DNA of 64,000 nt from NCBI GenBank assembly GCA_963773605.1, contig CAVZBT010000010.1, positions 310,001 to 374,000 on the forward strand, in the 5' to 3' direction. This document shows, in pieces, positions 37,659-44,962 of the stretch. The notes beneath the pieces were generated by a model. The model ran no database searches, was not told the DNA's origin, and saw nothing but the letters and a program-made list of their open reading frames with translations. Each line of letters begins with the position of its first letter. Within the stretch, counting starts at the first letter, position 1. The stretch comes from CAVZBT01 sp963773605 (GTDB taxonomy: Bacteria > Acidobacteriota > UBA6911). A program made the position numbers and the translations under genes.

Positions 37659-38033
37659 ACCAAACCGTTCAGTCCCCGCGAGCTGCTGGCCCGGGCGCGT
37701 ACCGCCATGCGCCGGTCCGTGCGAAATGTGAGCGATTCATTCTCCTTCGGCGACATCTCGCTCGACTTTGCGCGCATGGAAGCGGTTCGCGGCGGTCAGA
37801 TGGTCGCGGTGACCGCCCTGGAGTTCAGAATTCTGAAGTTCTTTGCCCAGAATCCTGGGCGTGTGGTTTCAAGGCACGAGCTACTCGAAAAGGTCTGGGG
37901 GTACCAGAGCTATCCGACCAGCAGAACGGTCGACAGTCACATGCTGAAGCTGCGCCAGAAGCTGGAGAACGATCCGGCCCTCCCCGTTCACTTTCGCACC
38001 CTGCACGGCGCAGGCTATAAGTTCGTCCCTTAA
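37659..38033 (+). pseudogene. OmpR/PhoB-type response regulator, C-terminal part only
   Basis: It encodes the end of a receiver domain (TKPFSPRELLARARTAMRR) and a complete winged-helix output domain (FGDISLDFARMEAVRGGQM, then PGRVVSRHELLEKVWGYQS, then RTVDSHMLKLRQKLENDP and HGAGYKFVP). The open frame could begin at an ATG at 37656, so a DNA-binding domain lacking phospho-control might still be made. The receiver half is disrupted by the inversion at its left edge. A histidine-kinase gene follows after 12 bases. Confidence 0.8.
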
Positions 38034-38045
38034 AGGGATACGACC

Positions 38046-39201
38046 TTGAAAATCCGACTGTGGACGACAGATTGAACTGGGCGGGAAACGCTTTCTCGCT
38101 ACCTCCGTGGCGGTGCAGTCCTACGACCCGTCGCTGCGCCTCAGCATTCTCATCTCGTACGACCAGACGATGGTGTTTCTGAACAGCCTCAATCGGCTGC
38201 TGCTCGGTCTGGGGATCGTGGCAGTGTTAGCCGGAAGTGCACTCGTCTTCCTCATTTCACGCTCCATGACGAGACCGCTGGCCAGCCTGGTTGCTGGTGT
38301 ACGTGCGCTCGAGAAGGGCGACTTCGGCTTCCCTCTCGAGGTCTGCAGCAGTGACGAGGTCGCCGAGGTGACGGTGGCGTTCGACCGTATGCGGTCCAAC
38401 CTGCAACGGACGCAACAGAAACTCCTCGAAACGGAACGGCTGGCGACGATCGGGAGCATGGCGAACTCCATTTCCCACGATCTGCGACATCCGCTGACGG
38501 CAGTTGTGGCCAATTCCGAGTTTCTTTGCGACAGAGATCTGGATCCCGCTCAGCGCGAGGAACTCTATGGCGAAATCCGGCTGGCAGTTGAACAGGTCAC
38601 GGACCTGATCGACTCCTTGCTCGAGTTCTCTCGCGGCCGTGAATCCCTGCACCGCGTCAATGGCCGGGTTGAAGGAGCGATCAGGCATGCAATTCAGACC
38701 ATCCGCGCACGCCCCGAATTCGATCACGTGACGATCACGCTGCACTCAAAGGGGAAAGGACGAGGCTGGTTCGATCCTAAGAAGCTCGAGCGCAGCCTTA
38801 CAAATGTACTGCTCAACGCATGCGAGGCGGTTCCCGTGGAGTCAGGCAAAGTTGACATCAGCCTCGATGGCGACGAGAACGGTCTGCAAATCCGGGTGGC
38901 GGACAATGGTGCCGGCATTCCCCGGCCAATCCGGGACAGACTCTTCCAGCCTTTCGTCAGCTACGGCAAACAGAATGGCGTTGGTCTTGGTATCGCGGTG
39001 GCTCAGAAGATCATGCAGGATCATGGCGGGGATCTGCTTCTGGAGAGCACCGAAATCGGGCGAACCGTCTTTAAGCTCGTTCTGCCGCGGACCGCCCTGG
39101 ATGCACCGCACCCCATGCAGAAGGCGGATTGCAACCAACAGTCCGAGCTGAGCTCTGCGGCTGGCGTTTCGACGATCGGCAATGCCGGCTCGTGTGGTTG
39201 A
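38046..39201 (+). pseudogene. Histidine kinase with deleted sensor region
   Basis: The start region reads LKIRLWTT from TTG 38046, the typical beginning of a membrane kinase, but then jumps out of frame into RQIELGGKRFLATSVAVQS, a late part of a periplasmic sensor. The first TM helix and most of the sensor are therefore missing. What follows is complete: TM helix (LLLGLGIVAVLAGSALVFL), HAMP (SRSMTRPLASLVAGV), HisKA with SISHDLRHPL, and the ATPase with NVLLNACEAV, DNGAGIP and GVGLGIAV. A truncated kinase from GTG 38107 is possible. Confidence 0.75.
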
Positions 39202-39279
39202 CCGAACGCATCTCCGCCCATTCCCCCTTTGGCGGGCCCCCAGGTACCTGATCCGGAAAGTAACAGGAAGGTGAGGCCC

Positions 39280-39430
39280 ATGCTTTACGGTGTCGGCTTG
39301 TTTTTGTGGGCTCTGGTGCTGTCTGCTCCCGGTGCCCAGGGAGTCGGCGTGATCGGACAGATCGAGATCGCGCCGGCAGGGCCTTCGTCAAGAATGGCCG
39401 ACGCCTCGAATGTCGCCGTCTGGCTCCTGC
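39280..39430 (+). pseudogene. 5' fragment of a secreted protein gene
   Basis: ATG 39280 follows a good AGGAAGGTGAGG stretch. The encoded signal peptide (LYGVGLFLWALVLSAPGA) and first mature residues (VIGQIEIAPAGPSS, then DASNVAVWL) resemble the start of plastocyanin-like or carboxypeptidase-regulatory-like secreted proteins seen in Acidobacteria. After about 50 residues, near 39430, the sequence changes into an antisense permease fragment, so the remainder of the gene is lost. Confidence 0.5.
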
Positions 39431-39716
39431 ATCTGGGCGACGTGGACGAAGCCGGGCGCGCGGGCCAGGTTTCTCAGCGCGTGGCGGAGATCCCGTATCA
39501 GGGAATCGAGCAGGGGCAGGCCCCGCGCGCTACGAACCTCCTCTTTCACTTGTTCGACCCCGCCCAGTTCGATCCGCGCCAGCCTGGCGGCCTCATGCGG
39601 AGAGACGCCCCGCCGCATGCGCTCTTCGGCGAGCAGCTCGACGCTCGCTCGAAGTTCATCGTCCAGTTCCTGCTCCACCTTGCCCTTTCTCAAGAAAGTG
39701 TTATCCGTCGAAACAT
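39430..39716 (-). pseudogene. N-terminal fragment of an ADOP-type MacB-like permease
   Basis: After a short frame MFRRITLS from ATG 39716 and one frameshift, the sequence reads KVEQELDDELRASVELLAEE, GVSPHEAARLARIELGGVEQ, VKEEVRSARG and DLRHALRNLARAPGF. This is the characteristic N-terminal extension and first helix region of acidobacterial duplicated orphan permeases. It ends at about residue 90, before the membrane core, fused to an unrelated fragment. The start codon overlaps the PadR stop as TGATG, so the two were once an operon. Confidence 0.75.
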
Positions 39717-40069
39717 CAGCCCTCCCCTGCCGTGATTCGTGGCTTTCGCAGAGCCGCCGTCATTGCTTCCACAATCCGGTTCCAGTCCCGCTCCTCAGCG
39801 GCGGCCCGCCTCCGGCCCGCGACCGTGAGCTTGTAGTACCTGGCCCGGCGGTTGTTCTCCGACGCTCGCCATTCGGCCACCACCCATTTACTCTCCTCCA
39901 TGCGATGGAGGGAGGGGAACAGGGAGCCGAAGCTCACCTGAAAGGCCCCGTTGGTCATCTGGTGGATGCGCCGCGAGACGCCGACGCCGTGCAGTGGTTC
40001 CAGAGCCAGGGCCTTCAAGATCAACAGATCGAGGGTCCCGCGCGGGAGCTCTGTATTCGCCTTGCGCAT
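39716..40069 (-). CDS. PadR-family transcriptional regulator
   Basis: A 117-residue winged-helix regulator. The PadR signature is visible: GTLDLLILKALALEPLHGVG, a wing-helix segment VSFGSLFPSLHRMEESKWV and RRARYYKLTVAGRRRAAAE before the dimerisation helix. In Acidobacteria, PadR genes commonly precede and regulate ADOP permease genes, as here, but the permease downstream is truncated. The regulator itself looks intact, with the start at ATG 40069. Confidence 0.88.
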   Translation of the reverse strand: MRKANTELPRGTLDLLILKALALEPLHGVGVSRRIHQMTNGAFQVSFGSLFPSLHRMEESKWVVAEWRASENNRRARYYKLTVAGRRRAAAEERDWNRIVEAMTAALRKPRITAGEG

Positions 40070-40135
40070 GCGCCTCCTATCGGATTCCGATAAAACGCTA
40101 CAACGGCGCGCACCGAGCTGTCAAGCCCCGTAGAA

Positions 40136-40389
40136 GGAGCGCGGACATCCTTGCCGATCTGGCCTACGTCTCAAATCAGCTCGGGCACGCGAACCCGTCG
40201 ATCACCCTGAGGATCTATTCGCACTGGGTGCCGGGCACTCGGGGCATCACGACTGCCGTCTTGGGTACGGCATCGGCAAACAATCGGCAAATGTTGGAGG
40301 GAAAACGGAGAAGTGGAAGGAGCGGAGATGACCGTAACTTGTTGATTCTATTGGTGGATCTGGCGAGGATCGAACTCGCGACCTCCTGA
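40136..40389 (+). pseudogene. C-terminal tail of a tyrosine integrase reading into the tRNA core
   Basis: The frame reads AYVSNQLGHANPSITLRIYS and then HWVPG, which carries the conserved LGH histidine and the expected catalytic Tyr of tyrosine recombinases. After a short variable tail it runs into the tRNA-derived core as LVDLARIELATS and stops at TGA 40387. Integrases of tRNA-targeted elements often end at their own attachment site like this. The N-terminal part with the catalytic Arg is missing, so it is inactive. The same LARIELATS ending is encoded at the real tRNA border (44963-45000). Confidence 0.8.
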
Positions 40390-40396
40390 CTGCCAG
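40352..40396 (+). repeat. tRNA-Ala 3'-half direct repeat (att-like core), copy 1
   Basis: A 45-base sequence matching tRNA-Ala from the CCA end to the anticodon loop (plus-strand TGGTGGATCTGGCGAGG ... CTGACTGCCAG). It differs from the functional gene at one position (T for G in the acceptor stem). The 5' half of the tRNA is absent, so it is not a functional tRNA. Confidence 0.85.
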
Positions 40397-40537
40397 AAAA
40401 CAGCCCTGAGTTTCACAACCTCCTCATTTGACGTAAGTTGCAGAAATCAAAGGGGCAGTGAATTCCACATTGTGGTCAGTTTTGGCAAGTTTTGGCGCAT
40501 TTTGGAACGGATTTCTCACACAAAGTCTCACACGGCT
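40397..40537 (+). repeat. Cassette left end, copy A
   Basis: It starts AAAACAGCCCTG, continues TTCACAACCTCCTCATT, then GAATTCCACATTGTGG (with palindrome CCACA-T-TGTGG), three TTTTGG repeats (TTTTGGCAAGTTTTGGCGC, then TTTTGGAACGG) and ends in CTCACACAAAGTCTCACACG (40515-40534). The corresponding segment of cassette B is at 43024-43152. The phased short repeats look like arm-type binding sites of a recombinase. Confidence 0.8.
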
Positions 40538-40829
40538 TTCCGCCTGTTCACGGCTGAGGTTAGGACGGCCACTCGCTGGCGCCGTCGTTCAGGATGGGCT
40601 GGCGGCACGGGACTTCTTGAGGCTGTCAGCTCAGATCGTGTCGAGCCCACAGGCACGGATAGCAAACCACCGTTCGACGCGGCCGAGGTTTTGGCGAGCT
40701 ACAGGATGCGAATCATTCGCTCAGCGTAAGCGGTAAACGGGCTACATCTAGCGACCGGGTGGCGCGTAAGTAAGCTGCGCCCCGCAGTCGAGCTCGCATC
40801 CCTCTATGGACTGATCCGCTACGGTGTGT

Positions 40830-41092
40830 CTGGTTTCCGATACTTCACCCGAGATTGCGGTCGCTTCGAATCGTGTGCCGATTCTCCTCATTCACGGTCT
40901 GGCAGATACGAACATACTGTTCGAGGAATCCGAAAACATCTCCGCCCGGGCCCCTGCCCGAATCCTGCCCTGGAAAGTACCACACGCAGGGCACTGCGGT
41001 GCCAGCGGTTCTGCCGGGCCGTAGTTCGACAGGCGGATTCTCGAGTGGTTCGTCTCACGCAGAGCGGTATCGAGTGTCTCCGGAGGTCAGCC
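40830..41092 (+). pseudogene. C-terminal remnant of an alpha/beta hydrolase
   Basis: It reads RVPILLIHGLADTNILFEES, then KVPHAGHCGASGSAGP, a TAG stop, and then FDRRILEWFVSRRA in the same frame. These are the acid- and histidine-containing strands at the C-terminal end of an alpha/beta hydrolase; the catalytic Asp and His are in HGLAD and AGHC. The nucleophile half is missing and the TAG interrupts what remains. It overlaps the end of the antisense membrane-protein gene. Confidence 0.65.
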
Positions 41093-42494
41093 CCTGTAAG
41101 GCGCGCGTCAGCTCGATCGTCAACCATTTCGTCTCTTCGCTTCCGGAGAGATCTTCCGCGACTCCGTAGCTTCGACCGTCGCGGGTGTAGACGTCGATTC
41201 GCTGGCGGGGAGGATCCCCGGAGGAGACATACTTGAACAGCGCGATATCCCGTAGCGGAACCGTGCGCGTCCGATGGAGTGGCCCTTTGCCGTGATAGAT
41301 GCGCAGCTCATTCCGATCGATCTCGATGCGTGCGGGGACTACCAGGAAACTCGTGCACAAGAGGGCCAGGGTCGCGAGACCCAATATCACGCCTGCGATG
41401 TGGATTCCGAGCCTGGCTCCGCCCTCGAACGCGAATCCGGCCGGAAGTGCGAACAGCGGAAAAAGAAGCGCCGTTACGAGGCCGCACCCCCAGTACCGTA
41501 CACCCTGGAGGACTACGACCGTCCGGGTGGCACCGGACTCGATGATTCTGCTCGAGGCCTTGGCAGGCGGGCTGACGGGCCCCGACGCATCGACGATTCC
41601 TTCAGCGAGGGAATGATACTTGCTGATCGAAAAGACCGGGACCTGAAAAATGTCTGAGTAATCCACGCCGGGAACGCTCGCCTTCGCGTTCAGCCACCAG
41701 TGGGTGGTAGTCGTGCCATGATGATCTGGATTGTCGCTGGGTGGCACATCAGAAGGGATCTGGAACGAGACCGGCAGGAGGCCCGCACTTGCACGCAGTC
41801 GTACCCCATTCTGAAACAGACACGTGGTCGTGCTGCTCCTCCCGGTGCCGCTGGTCCTCTCGCAGGCCAGATCGATACTCACCTCCATGCCTGCCGGGAG
41901 CTGTCGCGGAAGCTGGACTGTCCCCTCCAGGGAGCCTCCGATCACGCCGGGCACACGGCTCATCTGGAAGACTCCGCGGTCGTACTTCTTTACCAGCAAT
42001 GCGAGGTAGACCGTAAGCCCGATCAGGACCAATCCGACAGCGGCGAAAACGGCCAGAAAGATCCAGGCACCTATTGGCTTCTCGTCTTTCTGCAGAATTA
42101 AGATTGCTGCTCCGATGACCACTGCATTCCAGACCACCGCTAAAATGGCGATCACCGCAGACGCTACCCCTCCGGCGACGGCATTGATCCGGCCATTCTG
42201 CCACTGATCCGACCAGAGCCATGGCTCGTCCGGGTGGATGGCGCGACGCGAGGCGAGGGTTTGCCGCTTTCTCCTCTCGACCGCACTCATCCAGGAGGCG
42301 AAACCGAACACACCCGCCACGAAGGCGAATATGCAGCATATCGCCAGAAAAGGTGTAACGCGGTTGTCGGAGTCCCCGTAGGCCTGAATGGTAACTGTTG
42401 CCATCCACAATGCAGCTGCGCCGACGAGAGCCGCCAGAGTCCCCCAGATGATCTGTGGTGTCGCCCCGATTTTCGTGCCTTGCCCTTGCGTCAT
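41055..42494 (-). CDS. Conserved polytopic membrane protein of unknown function (cassette A cargo)
   Basis: A 479-residue protein with about six predicted transmembrane helices: four in the first 170 residues (around 15-35, 45-67, 105-130 and 140-165) and two near 385-440. Between them lies a soluble beta-rich region of about 200 residues. The loop HPDEPWLWSDQWQNGRI resembles a motif in a widespread uncharacterised membrane protein family. I chose ATG 42494; an open frame to 42659 adds residues with no signal. Nothing indicates a transporter, so a sensing or protective role is only a guess. Confidence 0.7.
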   Translation of the reverse strand: MTQGQGTKIGATPQIIWGTLAALVGAAALWMATVTIQAYGDSDNRVTPFLAICCIFAFVAGVFGFASWMSAVERRKRQTLASRRAIHPDEPWLWSDQWQNGRINAVAGGVASAVIAILAVVWNAVVIGAAILILQKDEKPIGAWIFLAVFAAVGLVLIGLTVYLALLVKKYDRGVFQMSRVPGVIGGSLEGTVQLPRQLPAGMEVSIDLACERTSGTGRSSTTTCLFQNGVRLRASAGLLPVSFQIPSDVPPSDNPDHHGTTTTHWWLNAKASVPGVDYSDIFQVPVFSISKYHSLAEGIVDASGPVSPPAKASSRIIESGATRTVVVLQGVRYWGCGLVTALLFPLFALPAGFAFEGGARLGIHIAGVILGLATLALLCTSFLVVPARIEIDRNELRIYHGKGPLHRTRTVPLRDIALFKYVSSGDPPRQRIDVYTRDGRSYGVAEDLSGSEETKWLTIELTRALQGLTSGDTRYRSA

Positions 42495-42900
42495 GAGATG
42501 ACCCGGTGTATGAGGACCGTCCCGTGTACTGCAATGAAGCACCTGAAGATGCCGCCAATATAAGGTCCGCAGGACGGCTCTTGCCAGCGGATTCGGCGCG
42601 GTTATTTCGGCCGGAGATACAGTGGCACGGCTCGTCTTCCGTCCGTCGCCACGTACCAACTCACGAAGCTATACGCCTTCGTTGCTAAACCGGGAAAATC
42701 CATTGTTTTTGAACCAGCGCGAACGGGACGTATGCGCATTTTCAGAAGACCCTATTTCTCAAGCAAATAGAGTAGTCTGTTCCCTCGCTGGAACGCAGCT
42801 TGGGCCGCGCATTCTCAAGGAGCAAAGTAAAATCTCAATCGCGGGGCAGCCAGATGCTCAGTTCCCCGTATCGGTCAGAAAATCGGTTAGCCTCGCGTCC
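42495..42900. other. Non-coding interior of cassette A
   Basis: Between the membrane-protein start and the conserved right end I see no supported gene. It probably holds the membrane-protein promoter. The sequence is more AT-rich than the flanks around 42680-42770. Confidence 0.4.
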
Positions 42901-42978
42901 GTAGTCTTGGAGCAATCCGGCAAAATTCTCACACGGAGTCTCACATACAATCAGGAGGTCTGCCGTAAGTTATTGATT
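42901..42978 (+). repeat. Cassette right end, copy A
   Basis: It contains TTGGAGCAATCCGG, then AAATTCTCACACGGAGTCTC (arm motif at 42928-42946) and GTAAGTTATTGATT just before the tRNA core. It matches the right end of cassette B (44869-44962). Translated, it resembles the last residues of an integrase (CRKLLI), suggesting that the end derives from an integrase 3' terminus. Confidence 0.75.
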
Positions 42979-43023
42979 TGGTGGAGCTGGCGAGGACCGA
43001 ACCCGCGACCTCCTGACTGCCAG
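42979..43023 (+). repeat. tRNA-Ala 3'-half direct repeat (att-like core), copy 2
   Basis: A 45-base copy of the tRNA-Ala 3' half, differing from the functional gene at two positions in the T-arm (GGACCGAACCC for GGATCGAACTC). As in copy 1, the homology ends within the anticodon loop at GCCAG and AAAACAGCCCTG follows. Confidence 0.85.
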
Positions 43024-43152
43024 AAAACAGCCCTGGGTTCACAACCTCCTCATTCTGCGTAAGTTGCTGAAGTCCAAGCTGAAGCGAATTCCACGTTGTG
43101 GTCAGTTTTGGCAGATTTTGGAATGGATTTCTCACACAAAGTCTCACACGGA
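43024..43152 (+). repeat. Cassette left end, copy B
   Basis: AAAACAGCCCTGGGTTCACAA, CCTCCTCATT, GTAAGTTGCTGAAG, GAATTCCACGTTGTGGTCAG, two TTTTGG units and the arm motif at 43131-43151 align with 40397-40537 almost base for base. The main difference is the loss of one TTTTGG unit of about 10 bases. Confidence 0.8.
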
Positions 43153-43325
43153 TTGCGCCAGTCCGGCTCATTCTGGCGGACATTGACGCGGGTGTGTCAG
43201 ACCCGCGCGCTCAAGTCCTCCCCGGAGGTGCTGTCGTCGATTCTCCGCCGCTTAAGAAGGACGCCTCCCCTGCGCTGCCGGGGCGTACCAATTTGAGCCG
43301 CAACCTTGACGCGATGTTCCCAATG

Positions 43326-43343
43326 CGGGTACGATTGTACCCG
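43326..43343. promoter_or_regulatory. Palindrome just upstream of the MNT gene
   Basis: CGGGTACGATTGTACCCG is a perfect 7-bp inverted repeat around a 4-base spacer, ending 2 bases before ATG 43346. Since the MNT protein has its own N-terminal winged-helix domain, this is a plausible autoregulatory operator. The mRNA leader would be very short or absent. Confidence 0.55.
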
Positions 43344-43345
43344 AT

Positions 43346-44041
43346 ATGCGAACAACCCTGGTTGATCCTGCCGCGGTTCTTTTCGGCAGCACGCGTCGAC
43401 GGGTACTTGGCTGGCTTCTGGGTCACCCCGACGAGGCCTACTACCTCCGTCAGATCGTGCGCCACACGGGCAGCGGTGTCGGCGCCGTGCAGCGGGAACT
43501 CGAGCAGCTGACAGCTGCCGGGCTCGTCCGCCGCACCGTCCAGGGCAGACAGGTGTATTTCCAGGCCGATCGCGAGGCGGCGATCTTTCCGGAACTGCAG
43601 GGACTGTTTGCGAAGACGGCGGGGCTCGGCGACCTGATCCGTGAGGCGCTCGCACCACTGGGCGAACGTGTGCTCGTGGCCTTGACCTTCGGTTCGGCGG
43701 CGCGGGGTGAGCTCCGCGCCTCCAGCGACATCGACCTCCTTGTGATCGGAGAGGCATCGTTCCAGGAGGTCGTTGAAGCGTTGGCGGGCGCGCAGGAGCG
43801 GCTCGGAAGAGAAATCAACCCAACCGTCTACCCCACGAGTGAGGTTCGAACGAAACTGCGCGCCGGGCATCATTTCCTGACTGCAGTGTTAAGCGAGCCG
43901 CGGATCTACATTATTGGAGCGGACGATGAGTTTGTCGGACTGGGAACGAGACGGCTGGCTGAGAAAGCATCAGACGAGTCGAAACGAGATTCACGACCTG
44001 CTTCAGGTCGTCGAACGCGACCTGGCCGACAGCGCAGCTGA
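43346..44041 (+). CDS. HTH-fused minimal nucleotidyltransferase (MNT antitoxin-like)
   Basis: A 231-residue protein with two parts. Residues about 10-75 form an ArsR/MarR-like winged helix (YLRQIVRHTGSGVGAVQREL, then GLVRRTVQGRQVYFQ). Residues about 105-190 are a minimal nucleotidyltransferase with the catalytic motif FGSAARGELRASSDIDLLV at about 115-133, including both Asp residues. In MntA-HepT type VII systems the nucleotidyltransferase AMPylates and silences the HEPN toxin. The HEPN gene starts inside its 3' end. It lies wholly in cassette B. Confidence 0.85.
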   Translation: MRTTLVDPAAVLFGSTRRRVLGWLLGHPDEAYYLRQIVRHTGSGVGAVQRELEQLTAAGLVRRTVQGRQVYFQADREAAIFPELQGLFAKTAGLGDLIREALAPLGERVLVALTFGSAARGELRASSDIDLLVIGEASFQEVVEALAGAQERLGREINPTVYPTSEVRTKLRAGHHFLTAVLSEPRIYIIGADDEFVGLGTRRLAEKASDESKRDSRPASGRRTRPGRQRS

Positions 44042-44369
44042 AGGTGTCAGCGCCGATTGGCGGATGAGTATTGCGTACAATGCAGGCTTGCAGCTGGCTA
44101 CCGTGGCGCTCGCCGCGGCAGGCTACCGCGCGTCGAGAGATTCCCATCACTACCGGGTGATTCACTCGCTCCGGGAAACCATCGGCGTCGACGCATCAGT
44201 GGTGGCGACCTTCGACGCTTTCCGAAAGAAACGGAATATAACCGGATACGAGCGAATCGGGCTGGTTTCTGATGCAGACGCAGAAGCCATGCGCGCACTC
44301 GCCTTGAGGCTGCGGGAAGACGTACTCGCGTGCCTGAGGCGGGATCACCCTGGATTGATGGAGAAATGA
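43926..44369 (+). CDS. HEPN-domain protein (toxin-like partner of MNT)
   Basis: A 147-residue, all-helical protein with HEPN features: EIHDLLQVVERDLADS, HHYRVIHSLRETIG and FDAFRKKRNITGYE. The last corresponds to the position of the HEPN RNase motif, but it reads RNxxxY without the RX4-6H histidine of HepT. It may belong to a SAV_6107-like HEPN branch or be catalytically altered. ATG 43926 has GGAG at good spacing; a TTG at 43914 is possible. It overlaps the MNT gene by 116 bases, suggesting coupled translation. Confidence 0.8.
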   Translation: MSLSDWERDGWLRKHQTSRNEIHDLLQVVERDLADSAAEGVSADWRMSIAYNAGLQLATVALAAAGYRASRDSHHYRVIHSLRETIGVDASVVATFDAFRKKRNITGYERIGLVSDADAEAMRALALRLREDVLACLRRDHPGLMEK

Positions 44370-44868
44370 GTCTGATGTTTGCGTGCTCGACAGAGATCGT
44401 ACCTGGAAGCAACGTTCGACAACCTGATCAAGAGCGTTCGAATCCGAATGAATCCGGACGGGGCCGTACATGGGTCTGCGGGGGACGTGGACACTTTCCG
44501 CGCCCTACCTGGTCGACGGGCTGCGCTGTCGGGAGGTTGCCAGACCATAAACTCGCTTCTGCGAGAGCTGTAGCCCCGCGAACCCCGCCGCGCCATGGCA
44601 AGCCGAGGTCCAGGCCGGGAAAGCCCAGGCGCTCCGCAGACAGTCCTCGGCCAATGATTTGGCGAACCACACCGGCAGAATCTTCGCCATCATGGCCGGG
44701 AAGTGTCGGCCGCAGAGCCATGGAAAGTCAAATATTCAAAGCGGCCGGGATTTTGGCGAACGACAGGTGCTTTCCAATCTTTTCAACGACTTGCAGGTGC
44801 TGCACACCCCCAGTTGTCAAAGTCGGGCTACCTTCACAGCGTGGGCGACGATGAACGCCAGGCTATTG
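44370..44868. other. Unassigned interior of cassette B
   Basis: I see no recognised gene. One frame (44379-44573) reads protein-like (SYLEATFDNLIKSVRIRMN) and may be the remnant of a small gene, but I cannot assign it. The rest has no clear signal. Confidence 0.4.
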
Positions 44869-44962
44869 CGGTCCTGGAGCAATCCGCGAGAAATTCTCAC
44901 ACAAAGTCTCACATGGAAGCGTGAGTCAACATCGATGAGTGTCTGTAAGTTATTGAGAGGAT
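44869..44962 (+). repeat. Cassette right end, copy B
   Basis: CTGGAGCAATCCGCGAG, AAATTCTCACACAAAGTCTC (arm motif at 44896-44914) and GTAAGTTATTGAGAGG match the right end of cassette A. The core that follows is the 3' end of the functional tRNA-Ala gene, as expected where an element has inserted and regenerated the tRNA. Confidence 0.75.

Larger units (their letters stand above)
40352..42978 (+). mobile_element. tRNA-Ala cassette A (2.63 kb, no recombinase)
   Basis: A module bounded on both sides by direct copies of the 3' half of tRNA-Ala(GGC) (40352 and 42979). Its left end (40397-40537) and right end (42901-42978) match the ends of cassette B, which follows immediately. Cargo is a hydrolase remnant and a 479-residue membrane protein. 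No integrase or excisionase gene is inside. The arrangement resembles cis-mobilisable elements accreted at a tRNA gene, to be mobilised by an integrase acting in trans. Confidence 0.7.
42979..44962 (+). mobile_element. tRNA-Ala cassette B (1.98 kb, MNT-HEPN cargo, no recombinase)
   Basis: Second tandem module, bounded by the core at 42979 and the functional tRNA-Ala at 44963. It shares both ends with cassette A but carries different cargo, a nucleotidyltransferase-HEPN gene pair. The contrast of conserved ends and unrelated cargo argues for modular cassettes rather than a simple duplication. No recombinase is inside. Confidence 0.7.

Noticed and set aside
38046..38106. Selenocysteine reading of the in-frame TGA before the kinase frame
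   Set aside because: The sequence on each side belongs to distant parts of a kinase N-terminus, so a deletion explains it; no SECIS-like hairpin context was seen.
40352..43023. The two extra tRNA-like sequences as functional tRNA genes
   Set aside because: Only the 3' half from the anticodon loop to CCA is present; the D-arm and 5' acceptor strand are missing.
43131..43151. CRISPR-type repeat array from the recurring CTCACAC motif
   Set aside because: Copies are isolated, at cassette ends, not regularly spaced, and no cas genes are present.
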